A stretch of 15,345 nt of DNA from CAZAJS01 sp964485635 (GTDB taxonomy: Bacteria; Pseudomonadota; Gammaproteobacteria; Francisellales; Francisellaceae). The translations under genes were made by a program, and so were the position numbers. The stretch lies in NCBI GenBank assembly GCA_964485635.1, contig CAZAJS010000029.1, positions 1 to 15,345 on the forward strand, in the 5' to 3' direction. Positions 1-6,619 of the stretch are shown here, piece by piece (within the stretch, counting starts at the first letter, position 1; each line of letters starts with the position of its first letter). The notes beneath the pieces are model-generated. The model saw only the letters and a list, made by a program, of their open reading frames with translations, had not been told where the DNA came from and made no database searches.

Positions 1-587
1 TTACATTGATAACTCTCAATATTAGTGCGTGGGACACCTCTAAAGTGGAAACGATGCATGCCATGTTCTTTGGTTCCAGCTTTAATCAAGATATTAGTCA
101 ATGGGATACCTCAAATGTGACATCGATGAGAAATATGTTTCACAACAATGAAGATTTTAATCAAGACATTGGAAATTGGGATGTGTCAAAGGTGACAACC
201 ATGTATCGAATGTTTATGCATGCTAACAGTTTTGGCCAAGATATTGGTTCTTGGAATACATCAAGTGTCGAAAATATGTCTGAGATGTTTGAAGGTGCTT
301 CAATATTTAATCAAGATATTGGTGCTTGGGATACATCAAGTGTCACACAGATGCGTGAAATGTTTAAAGATGCTTCAATATTTAATCAAGATATTGGTGC
401 TTGGGATACATCACAAGTCATAGACATGAATGGAATGTTTAAAGATGCTTCAGTATTTAACCAGGATTTATCAGGATGGTGTGTTATCAACCTTGTTTCT
501 GGAGATGAAGAACCGACTGATTTTGCGGCAGGTTCTGCATTACAGTCAGATTATTACCCAATATGGGGGATATGCCCATCAATTTGA
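1..587 (+). CDS. BspA-like (DUF285) repeat surface protein, C-terminal part; 5' end outside window
   Basis: The frame is open from the left edge (codons from base 3), so the N terminus and any signal peptide are missing. What remains is five successive units of about 25 residues, each of the form MFxxAxxFNQDIGxWDTSxVTxM, flanked by partial units. This is the signature of the BspA-like leucine-rich-repeat family (PF03382, DUF285), found in secreted or surface proteins of mycoplasmas, Bacteroidetes and various marine bacteria. The last unit changes to FNQDLSGWCV and is followed by a cap with PTDF, GSAL and PIWGICP, which is how many such proteins end. No sortase signal or C-terminal membrane segment follows. 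It is probably an extracellular binding or adhesion protein, but the ligand cannot be inferred. The next gene converges on it after 59 bp. The family call is firm; the function is not. Confidence 0.85.
   Translation, partial: TLITLNISAWDTSKVETMHAMFFGSSFNQDISQWDTSNVTSMRNMFHNNEDFNQDIGNWDVSKVTTMYRMFMHANSFGQDIGSWNTSSVENMSEMFEGASIFNQDIGAWDTSSVTQMREMFKDASIFNQDIGAWDTSQVIDMNGMFKDASVFNQDLSGWCVINLVSGDEEPTDFAAGSALQSDYYPIWGICPSI
296..413 (+). repeat. 43-bp perfect direct repeat with 75-bp period inside the DUF285 gene
   Basis: Bases 296-338 and 371-413 are identical over 43 nt and are offset by exactly 75 nt, which is one 25-codon repeat unit. Earlier units (around 230-263) and the later one (around 446-480) are recognisably related but have diverged in sequence. 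The near-identity suggests recent unit duplication or gene conversion, so the number of units may vary between strains. It is not a CRISPR array, because repeat and 'spacer' are one continuous coding frame. Confidence 0.85.
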
Positions 588-646
588 AATGAATCTGATA
601 AGCAACATTGTTGAACTGGGGATATTAAAAAGGATTAGCTTGACAG

Positions 647-1486
647 TTAAAACCGATAACCTAAGGTTAACATGCTTGTAAGCCCAACCTGATCATCAAT
701 TATCGGGCTATGAGTGATTGTTTGATTTAAGAAGTTGAGTTGTACTGAACCGCTAATACTCCAATGATCATGATATACAAACATCATTCGAGTCGATAAA
801 TAAGGTGAAAAGCTCGCTTTAGGCGTATAAGCCGCTAGACCACTTACGCTTGCTTCTTGATCACTAATCCCATAATAATAATCACTTAAACTTTTACTTA
901 AATACATAAGACCAACACTGGGTGTTACCAACAGCATTTTTTGATTAAAGATGATCGGAACTGGTAAACGATAATCTAAGGCAGCGGTATATCCCTGACT
1001 CCGGCCGGTAATATCACCATCAAGACTGATGCCAAATAGCCCATAAGGTGTTTTAAATGATTGTCGTGCCCCTGCCATGATGGTATAGTCACGACGATCT
1101 AAAGCCTTGATTTGTTGATTTGTCGAATGATCTGGATTAAATGATTCAGGAAATAAATAAGCTCGTAGATCTGTTTTTGTCCAACCTTTATCTAATACCG
1201 TAAAACTAAGATAGGGTCCGGCTATCGTCAAATTCTGACCACGATAGCTGATAATAGGGATCGTTAATTGACTTGCAGGTGTATCTTTGTAGGGGCTCGG
1301 CGAAATAATGGTACCAACGCCTACAAGCCATGGAAATTGGTTGGCGGATTGTTTTTGAGCGGTGTTATAAGTTTTTTTTGAGGCTGCAGTTTGTTGATCT
1401 TGTTTTGTTTCTGCATGCGTTATATTAGCGAACATGCCAATGACAGTACTTGTAATACTCGCCCATAAAACAGATTGATGACGCAT
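647..1486 (-). CDS. MipA/OmpV family outer-membrane protein
   Basis: The 279-residue product begins with a signal peptide: Arg-His at the start, a hydrophobic stretch and a likely cleavage after THA at residue 25. The mature part looks like an outer-membrane beta-barrel: alternating polar and hydrophobic residues, many aromatics, and a C-terminal Phe (GYRF). The SDYYYGIS segment followed by an acidic residue and Ala is typical of the MipA/OmpV family (PF06629). Family members were described as scaffolds for murein-synthesising complexes (MipA) or as osmo-/adhesion-related porins (OmpV), so the precise role is open. It lies 93 bp downstream of hemH on the same strand. The gap is long enough for its own promoter, and a weak candidate is listed separately. 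There is no good Shine-Dalgarno sequence before the ATG. The start is chosen because the signal peptide begins there. Confidence 0.85.
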   Translation of the reverse strand: MRHQSVLWASITSTVIGMFANITHAETKQDQQTAASKKTYNTAQKQSANQFPWLVGVGTIISPSPYKDTPASQLTIPIISYRGQNLTIAGPYLSFTVLDKGWTKTDLRAYLFPESFNPDHSTNQQIKALDRRDYTIMAGARQSFKTPYGLFGISLDGDITGRSQGYTAALDYRLPVPIIFNQKMLLVTPSVGLMYLSKSLSDYYYGISDQEASVSGLAAYTPKASFSPYLSTRMMFVYHDHWSISGSVQLNFLNQTITHSPIIDDQVGLTSMLTLGYRF

Positions 1487-1509
1487 AAATAATTCAATTT
1501 TTGATTGTC

Positions 1510-1538
1510 TGAATAAAGCCTATTGTTTCGTATGTCAG
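1510..1538 (-). promoter_or_regulatory. Candidate promoter for the MipA/OmpV gene
   Basis: On the minus strand CTGACA (complement of 1533-1538, five of six matches to TTGACA) is followed after 17 nt by TATTCA (complement of 1510-1515, a poor -10 match). The -10 box ends 23 nt upstream of the start codon. The spacing is ideal but the -10 is weak, so this is a tentative call. Confidence 0.27.
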
Positions 1539-1579
1539 AACAAAAGTAAATAAGCCTTTGATGAATCCTTTTTAAAAAT

Positions 1580-2569
1580 TTATGACCCAGCCAAGGTCTG
1601 TAACATTTGAATGTGCTCCATGCTGTCATTGAGACAAGGGATTGTTGCATAACGTTGGCCACCGGCATTGATAAAATTATTCTTTTCTTCAAGGGCAATT
1701 TCTTCAAGTGTTTCTAAACAATCTGATGGAAACCCCGGTGTAATCACAACAACGTTTTTTTTGCCTTGTGTTACTTGCTGCTTTAATACATCTTGTGTAT
1801 AGGGCTGCAACCATTCTTTAGGGCCAAAGCGAGATTGAAAAGCTAGCTCAACAGACACATTGTATCCTTTTTGTGTTAATCTTTCTTGATAAAGGCGATA
1901 AGTTTTATGACAGTGACAATAATAAGGATCACCAGCATCAAAATATTGTTTCGGAATGCCATGAAACGAGGTAACAATTGTATCTGGGCTAAAGTCTAGC
2001 TGATCTAAATAAGTGATGGTTTGGTTGACTAAGGCCTCAATATAAGCAGGATGATCATAATAGGGAGCAATCCCTTGAATCGTTGGTTGCCAGCGCCATT
2101 GTTGGATCACTTGATAAACCGTATCATAAACACTTGCGGTGGTTGTGGCTGAATATTGAGGATACAGTGGCAATACTTTGATCGTGGTGGCCCCTTGAGC
2201 CTGTAAATTGTTCAATGCTGATTCAATACTTGGATTGCCATAGCGCATAGCATAATCTACAATATAATCTTCTTGGACAACTGCAGCTAATTGTTCAGCT
2301 TGTTTCGCCGTATAATAAATTAAAGGGGATTGATTGATTTGATTAAACCAGACTTTTTGATATGCTTTGGCACTTTTTTTACTTCGAATGGGAAGAATAA
2401 TGCCGCGTAATATCAGAAACCATAAGAACCGATTGGCTTCAATTACGCGTTGATCGGATAAAAATTGTTTTAAATAACGCTTAACTTCTTTTGGTCGCGG
2501 GGCATCAGGTGATCCTAAATTAACAAGGAGTAAGCCTGTTTTATTATAAATTTGTTGGTAATTTTTCAT
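1580..2569 (-). CDS. hemH: Ferrochelatase (protoheme ferro-lyase)
   Basis: HemH inserts Fe2+ into protoporphyrin IX, the last step of protoheme synthesis; in bacteria it acts in the cytoplasm or at the inner face of the membrane. The 329-residue length is normal for a proteobacterial enzyme. Family landmarks in order are LLLVNLGSPDAP (about 13-24), QSPLIYYT (80-87), YGNPSIESAL (110-119), LPLYPQYSATTT (133-144), SFHGIP with the catalytic His203, GDPYYCHC (213-220), FQSRFGP (244-250) and PGFPSDCLETLEE (278-290), which carries the conserved active-site Glu. It ends soon after PCLNDS, so the C-terminal extension that carries the cluster ligands of animal ferrochelatases is absent. The start gives the standard N terminus, although no clear Shine-Dalgarno sequence precedes it. 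The gene is divergent from tspO, whose product binds porphyrins. Confidence 0.96.
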   Translation of the reverse strand: MKNYQQIYNKTGLLLVNLGSPDAPRPKEVKRYLKQFLSDQRVIEANRFLWFLILRGIILPIRSKKSAKAYQKVWFNQINQSPLIYYTAKQAEQLAAVVQEDYIVDYAMRYGNPSIESALNNLQAQGATTIKVLPLYPQYSATTTASVYDTVYQVIQQWRWQPTIQGIAPYYDHPAYIEALVNQTITYLDQLDFSPDTIVTSFHGIPKQYFDAGDPYYCHCHKTYRLYQERLTQKGYNVSVELAFQSRFGPKEWLQPYTQDVLKQQVTQGKKNVVVITPGFPSDCLETLEEIALEEKNNFINAGGQRYATIPCLNDSMEHIQMLQTLAGS

Positions 2570-2640
2570 GCTTAATCGTTCGATTCAATCAATATAAGAG
2601 CTATTGTAGGGACTTGATGCAAAATTGTATAGTTTGGCCA

Positions 2641-2669
2641 TTGCATTTTTTGTGAATTGCTTTTATAAA
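2641..2669 (+). promoter_or_regulatory. Candidate promoter for tspO
   Basis: TTGCAT (2641-2646) and TATAAA (2664-2669, five of six matches to the -10 consensus) are separated by 17 nt. Transcription would start near 2676, about 47 nt ahead of the tspO ATG. It lies in the 153-bp region shared with divergent hemH, for which no equally clear promoter is visible. Confidence 0.45.
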
Positions 2670-2722
2670 TAAGCATAAGTATTTGCACTTAGCAAGCAAA
2701 ATACACGATTAGGAGTCAATTT

Positions 2723-3196
2723 ATGAAGCATGGCAAACGTGATAAAAGTATGTTAGCTTTTTTTATTGCTATTTTATTATTACTGGGGTTTGCTAGTGGC
2801 AAGGTGACACAATTAAGCATTCAACATTGGTATCATGGACTAGAAAAACCTTTTTTAACCCCGCCTGATGTGGTATTTGGACCCGTTTGGACAATTATTT
2901 ATGTATTAATTGCCATTGCTGGATGGCGTATTTGGCGCTTAGATCGTTTAAATTTTTGGCGAGGTGGATTGTTTTTATTACAATTGGTCTTGAATTATAG
3001 CTGGACGCTAATCTTTTTTGGATTTTATGAAGTAGGTTGGGCATTGCTTGATATTTCTGTCTTATGGGTCGTGATTATGGCATTACTATGGATGTTTTAT
3101 CGTTTTGATCGGCTTGCCTTTCAATGTTGGATCCCGTATGTGGTATGGGTGAGTTTTGCGGTTTATTTGAATTTCGGCATTTGGCTAATGAATTAA
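2723..3196 (+). CDS. tspO: TspO/MBR family tryptophan-rich sensory protein
   Basis: TspO proteins are small five-helix membrane proteins that bind porphyrins and heme-related molecules; in bacteria they influence tetrapyrrole levels and stress responses. The 157-residue product has the family landmarks: WYHGL at 37-41, then KPFLTPPDVVFGPVWTIIY (42-60, the KP-PP-F-PVW signature), LNYSWTLIFFG (90-100) and PYVVWVSFAVYLN (138-150). It has about 15 Trp residues and five hydrophobic segments. The start is well supported by AGGAG at 2711-2715, 7 nt before the ATG. It is divergent from ferrochelatase, which consumes protoporphyrin IX, a typical TspO ligand, so a shared role in porphyrin homeostasis is a reasonable inference. 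A strong stem-loop follows 36 bp after the stop. Confidence 0.95.
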   Translation: MKHGKRDKSMLAFFIAILLLLGFASGKVTQLSIQHWYHGLEKPFLTPPDVVFGPVWTIIYVLIAIAGWRIWRLDRLNFWRGGLFLLQLVLNYSWTLIFFGFYEVGWALLDISVLWVVIMALLWMFYRFDRLAFQCWIPYVVWVSFAVYLNFGIWLMN

Positions 3197-3209
3197 TTCA
3201 GCTTTAAAG

Positions 3210-3237
3210 GTGACTTTTAGCAAAAAAGGTTGATAAT
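3210..3237 (+). promoter_or_regulatory. Possible promoter for the 2OG oxygenase gene
   Basis: GTGACT (3210-3215, four of six to TTGACA) and GATAAT (3232-3237, five of six to TATAAT) are 16 nt apart. Transcription would start near 3244, inside the left arm of the downstream stem-loop, so this promoter's own transcript could not form the full hairpin. Inference from consensus match only. Confidence 0.33.
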
Positions 3238-3267
3238 AAAGCCACACAGGCATTGTGGCTTTATTAT
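3233..3267 (+). terminator. 14-bp stem-loop terminator after tspO, abutting the next start codon
   Basis: Bases 3233-3246 pair perfectly with 3254-3267 around a 7-nt loop. The stem has a GC-richer core (GCCACA/TGTGGC) flanked by A/T-rich arms, so the 3' arm ends in a U-rich run, TTTATTAT. This fits an intrinsic terminator for tspO. It ends directly before the ATG at 3268, so any readthrough message would carry the oxygenase initiation region at the foot of the hairpin. Confidence 0.75.
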
Positions 3268-3882
3268 ATGAACCAACATTTTAATACCATTATTGACGGG
3301 CTTAGCCAAAATGGCTTAGCCGTTGTTGATCATTTTTTACCGCCAGTAACTTACCAAGCATTGATTCAAGAAGCCTTATCGTATTATCACAATAATGCCA
3401 TGCGCCGAGCTGGCATCGGGCAAAAACAAGCTTATACCATTGATACCAGCATTCGACGTGATGCGATCGCATGGTTAGATTATGATACGGCGAGTCAGTG
3501 TGTTCAAATCTATTTTGATACAATAATGGCATTACGCAAATGGATGAATCAAACGTTATTTCTCAATTTGCATGATTATGAAGCGCATTTTGCCGTATTT
3601 GAGCCTGGTGGCTTTTTTCAAGCACACCGAGATCAATTTAAACAATCTGATTTACGACAAATTTCTTGTGTGTATTTTTTAAATCAAGATTGGCAACAGC
3701 AACATGCCGGTGAATTAGTGGTTCATTTAGAGGATCATCATCAACAAGTGATTCAACCGCTTGGTAATCGTTTTGTTTGTTTTCAAAGTCATTTATTGCA
3801 TCAAGTTAACCCAACGAGTCAATTACGTTTAAGTATGACAGGTTGGATGAAAAAATTTGGTGTGCCATTGCTGGATATCTAG
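3268..3882 (+). CDS. 2-oxoglutarate/Fe(II)-dependent oxygenase family protein
   Basis: The 204-residue product carries the double-stranded beta-helix signature of Fe(II)/2-oxoglutarate dioxygenases: HRD at 120-122 (the HxD iron ligands), the distal His178 in LLHQV, and Arg187 in RLSM, positioned to bind the 2OG C5 carboxylate. FEPGGFFQAHRD and ISCVYFLN match prolyl-4-hydroxylase-type members (PF13640 group). The N terminus GLAVVDHFLPP is typical of small bacterial members of this clan, whose substrates are mostly unknown; some modify proteins. The frame is open to a TTG at 3253, but that lies in the hairpin loop. The ATG at 3268 is preferred because it leaves the usual short leader before the conserved GLAVVDHF segment. 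No good Shine-Dalgarno sequence precedes it. Its TAG stop overlaps the convergent neighbour's stop in a shared CTAG. Confidence 0.87.
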   Translation: MNQHFNTIIDGLSQNGLAVVDHFLPPVTYQALIQEALSYYHNNAMRRAGIGQKQAYTIDTSIRRDAIAWLDYDTASQCVQIYFDTIMALRKWMNQTLFLNLHDYEAHFAVFEPGGFFQAHRDQFKQSDLRQISCVYFLNQDWQQQHAGELVVHLEDHHQQVIQPLGNRFVCFQSHLLHQVNPTSQLRLSMTGWMKKFGVPLLDI

Positions 3883-4466
3883 CTACATACCCAGTTTGCA
3901 TTTGGACCAAGCATGGCTGGTAAAGAAACAGGGGTTAAATGATGCTGATTTGTGCAACCTTGTTGGCTTAAACCTTGAGGAATACCTACCTGAATCGAAG
4001 TAATGGTATCAATAGCTGTATTATAGGCATGAAAGGGCACATTCACTGGCTTTTGGTTGATGGAAATAATCAAATGATCAAAAGAATTTAAATAGCCGCG
4101 GTCACCCGGTTGATGAGCCGCATCAGAGGTGATTTTAAACCAAGCTAAAGCATCAATAGGCATCGTCAATCCACGGTGCGGAATGGTCATTGTTGGTAGT
4201 GAATATCGAGAAAATGATACTTCTGGATTATTTGGAACATGGATGATGAAATCACCATGTAATTGACAAATTGAATCACTGCGATTGAAAATACCATAAA
4301 TGGTGGTTTGTTGCATCATGCCGGGGGCGATTTTCACAATAGGGGCAATGGTTAATTGTTTGGTTGAACATGGGGCAATCAGACTGTTAGCCCAAGCCAT
4401 GGGACTGAAGATGCTAAGAAGACTGATGAACCCCATTATTTGATATTTTTTAAATTTTGCAAGCAT
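3879..4466 (-). CDS. Secreted DUF4232-like protein
   Basis: The 195-residue product starts with a signal peptide (MLAKFKKYQIMG, a hydrophobic core, then SPMAWA with likely cleavage near residue 26). The mature part has four Cys (33, 67, 171, 194) that could form two disulfides. The layout resembles DUF4232: APCSTKQL, then a YGIFNRSDSICQLHG turn, a proline/glycine-containing middle, LTMPIDALAWFKI and FDHLIISI. The fold is therefore probably an extracytoplasmic beta-sandwich, with no known enzymatic activity. The frame extends upstream to 4547, but that would bury the signal peptide. The ATG at 4466 is preceded by GAGGGCGAG on the minus strand as ribosome-binding site. It overlaps the 3' end of the upstream transporter gene by 17 nt, so the two are probably translationally coupled. 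The family call is moderate; the secretion call is good. Confidence 0.68.
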   Translation of the reverse strand: MLAKFKKYQIMGFISLLSIFSPMAWANSLIAPCSTKQLTIAPIVKIAPGMMQQTTIYGIFNRSDSICQLHGDFIIHVPNNPEVSFSRYSLPTMTIPHRGLTMPIDALAWFKITSDAAHQPGDRGYLNSFDHLIISINQKPVNVPFHAYNTAIDTITSIQVGIPQGLSQQGCTNQHHLTPVSLPAMLGPNANWVCS

Positions 4467-5772
4467 GATCTCGCCCTCGTTGTTCATTGACTTTAAAGGC
4501 CAGTCCTCCAGCAATGATAAACAAAATGATACATAATAAAATGGCATTTTGTAAGCCAGTGAACAGCTGAATCACGCCAAGACCAATCAGACCTAAGGCC
4601 CCGGCACAGTTGACAATCACGCCCCAAAAGCCAAACATTTCCCCAGTTTGAGCTTTAGGGGTGAACAAGCCGACTAACGTACGTCCAGCCGACTGGCAGC
4701 CTCCTAAGGCCAACCCCGTTAAACTGCCAACGGCTAAAAATACCCATTGAGCATGCCAATGCCAATGAAACAATCGGTTGATCATTTGTGTAAGGATGGG
4801 GGTTGCCCAAATCAAGCCAATAACGATAATCCAAACCGCAATCGTGATTAAGTAAGTTCGTTTTGCTCCAATGCGATCTTGAATCCAACCAAATAAAAAA
4901 GCGCCCACCGCTGCAAAAATTTGCGTTAAGATAAACATGATATTACGAACCATACTGGACCAATGAATAATTTGAGCCCCATAAATAAATGAAAAGCTAA
5001 TAATAATATACAGACTGGCCATGGCAAATAAAAATGAGCCAAAAAACCAAAATAAATCAGGATGTTGCCAGCGCATCTGCGTGAATGTACATTTGACTTG
5101 TTGAAATCCTTGACGCAAGCGAAAAGGGGTTGTCGATTCAATGGGGTGGTGTCGATTTTTAAGCCATATAAAGGTCGGTATGGCTGCTAAGGCAAAAAAA
5201 GAAGCGGTAATTGGACCAACCCAACGAACGGTATCAAATGTCTCAGCGGCAATGGTGCCTAAGCTTAAAACTGTGATCAAGGTAGCAATCATCCCACCAA
5301 TATATCCTAACGCCCAGCCAAAACCAGAAACGCGCCCCATTTCATCAGGCGTGGCAATATCCGGTAAAAAGCTTGAAATTAAAATCACCCCAATTGAATA
5401 AGCATAGTTTGATAATAAAATCAGACAAAAACCAAGTCCGATCATCCCTGGGGCAACCCAGAATAATGAAGCAGTTAACCCAATTGTGGCAAAATAACTG
5501 ATAGCCAAAAGTTTTTTCTTACAGCCATATTGATCAGCAAAAGCTCCGATTAACGGACTTGTTAAGGCAATGGTCAGATAACTAAGTGTCAGAGCCAGAC
5601 TCCACAAAAAATTACCCAATTGATAACTACCACTGGTTGACCCGACAATTACACGAACAAAGAAGTCTCCATAAATCACGGTGATAATCAGTAACGTATA
5701 GGCTTGGTTGGCAAAATCAAACATCCCCCAGCCAAATATTTCACGTCTTGATGCGTAAGTTGTTGCCCGCAT
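4450..5772 (-). CDS. UMF1-type MFS transporter (ATG22-like)
   Basis: This 440-residue polytopic protein has about 12 hydrophobic segments. Its N terminus, GWGMFDFANQAYTLLI (about 14-29), is the hallmark of the UMF1 family of the major facilitator superfamily, homologous to the vacuolar effluxer Atg22. Further MFS features are GAFADQYGCKKK between helices 2 and 3 and GWIQDRIGAKR in the second half. Bacterial members are inner-membrane transporters of mostly unknown substrate. The start gives the expected short cytoplasmic leader before the first helix. Upstream on the minus strand is a clear extended -10 element about 34 nt from the ATG. Downstream, the start codon of a secreted DUF4232-like protein lies within this gene's last codons, so the pair is an operon. 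Confidence 0.9.
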   Translation of the reverse strand: MRATTYASRREIFGWGMFDFANQAYTLLIITVIYGDFFVRVIVGSTSGSYQLGNFLWSLALTLSYLTIALTSPLIGAFADQYGCKKKLLAISYFATIGLTASLFWVAPGMIGLGFCLILLSNYAYSIGVILISSFLPDIATPDEMGRVSGFGWALGYIGGMIATLITVLSLGTIAAETFDTVRWVGPITASFFALAAIPTFIWLKNRHHPIESTTPFRLRQGFQQVKCTFTQMRWQHPDLFWFFGSFLFAMASLYIIISFSFIYGAQIIHWSSMVRNIMFILTQIFAAVGAFLFGWIQDRIGAKRTYLITIAVWIIVIGLIWATPILTQMINRLFHWHWHAQWVFLAVGSLTGLALGGCQSAGRTLVGLFTPKAQTGEMFGFWGVIVNCAGALGLIGLGVIQLFTGLQNAILLCIILFIIAGGLAFKVNEQRGRDHACKI

Positions 5773-5805
5773 TTGCGCTCTTGTTATCTTATTGATTAAA
5801 ACAAC

Positions 5806-5814
5806 AGTATAACA
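5806..5814 (-). promoter_or_regulatory. Extended -10 promoter element for the MFS gene
   Basis: The minus strand reads TGTTATACT here: a perfect TGN extension followed by TATACT (five of six to consensus). No good -35 is seen at 17 nt, which is common for extended -10 promoters. The expected start point lies about 27 nt upstream of the transporter ATG. Confidence 0.43.
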
Positions 5815-5911
5815 AAGTTGCTAAATGAAACGTAGAATTAATCTGAATCAAGGTCTACTTCATGCTAAAAATCAACTAAACTGATCATAAATACAACAGA
5901 TGGGGTGTGCC

Positions 5912-6619
5912 ATGATTGAAAAAAGAGCTTATCAAGATTTAGGCGCGTTTGACAATGCCTGGTTAAAAGCCCGTTATCATTTTAGCTTTGCTGATTATTA
6001 TGACGTTCGCTATCGACGGTTTGGTCATTTACGTGTGATCAATGATGATGTGATTCAACCACAAAGTGGTTTTGACACGCATGGGCATCAGCATATGGAA
6101 ATTATCACCATTGTCCGGCAAGGTGTGTTAACTCATACTGATAATCAAGGCAACCGTGGACAAATTCATGCCGGGGACATTCAAATCATGCGGGCCGGTG
6201 ATGGAATTTTTCATGCTGAATATAACCTAGGGCATGTCCCGGTAGTAGCGTATCAAATTTGGATTTTACCTCGTGAAAAAGGCGGAAAACCACAATGGGC
6301 ACAATGGTCAAATGCCTTAAAAGCCAGTGGATTCAACCAATGGCAAACTATTGTTACCGATTGTCAAAATCAACAGGATGCCAAGGTCCTTGGAATTAAT
6401 CAGGCTAGTTGTATTCGAGTCGGTCATTTTGAAGTCAATCATGTGCTTGAGGATACACTCAGGTATCCTTATGGCTATTTGTTGGTTCATCAAGGCCGGG
6501 TTCAATTAGCTGATGGGACTGTTTTATCTGCGGGTGATGGGGCGATGATCAGCGAACAATTAGATTGGACAGCCACCGTTGAAAAGGCCGCTTCATTGGT
6601 GTTGATTGAAACGGTCTAA
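5912..6619 (+). CDS. Pirin family bicupin protein (YhhW-like)
   Basis: The 235-residue product has the pirin signature. HFSFADYYD is followed by FGHLRVINDDVI, then FDTHGHQHMEIITIV and IFHAEYN. The two His in THGH, the His in FHAEYN and the Glu after it are the expected metal ligands of the N-terminal cupin. The second half (GYLLVHQGRVQLADG) is the degenerate C-terminal cupin. E. coli YhhW, a close relative in layout, has quercetin 2,3-dioxygenase activity in vitro; the natural substrate of bacterial pirins is usually unknown. The frame also has an ATG at 5900, but the one at 5912 is preferred: it has GGGGTG four to five nt upstream and it gives the MIxxRxA-type N terminus of homologues. The 3' end overlaps pncA by 27 bp tail-to-tail. 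Confidence 0.92.
   Translation: MIEKRAYQDLGAFDNAWLKARYHFSFADYYDVRYRRFGHLRVINDDVIQPQSGFDTHGHQHMEIITIVRQGVLTHTDNQGNRGQIHAGDIQIMRAGDGIFHAEYNLGHVPVVAYQIWILPREKGGKPQWAQWSNALKASGFNQWQTIVTDCQNQQDAKVLGINQASCIRVGHFEVNHVLEDTLRYPYGYLLVHQGRVQLADGTVLSAGDGAMISEQLDWTATVEKAASLVLIETV

Noticed and set aside
230..480. Regular 75-bp repeats resembling an array
   Set aside because: They are in-frame DUF285 coding repeats with no spacer/repeat distinction, so not CRISPR.
649..675. TAACC-TAA-GGTTA inverted repeat as a terminator between the DUF285 and MipA genes
   Set aside because: It lies within the last MipA codons, the arms are only 5 nt and no T-run follows.
1420..1707. 95-codon minus-strand frame across the hemH/mipA junction
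   Set aside because: It overlaps both well-supported genes in another frame and encodes no recognisable protein.
3302..3532. 76-codon minus-strand frame inside the oxygenase gene
   Set aside because: Antisense shadow; no ribosome-binding site and no family resemblance.
4467..4547. Upstream extension of the DUF4232-like gene to an earlier start
   Set aside because: It would place 27 residues before a clear signal peptide, and the ATG at 4466 has a good ribosome-binding site.
5141..5401. 86-codon plus-strand frame inside the MFS gene
   Set aside because: Antisense shadow of a gene with clear membrane-protein motifs; the composition mirrors the complementary coding frame.
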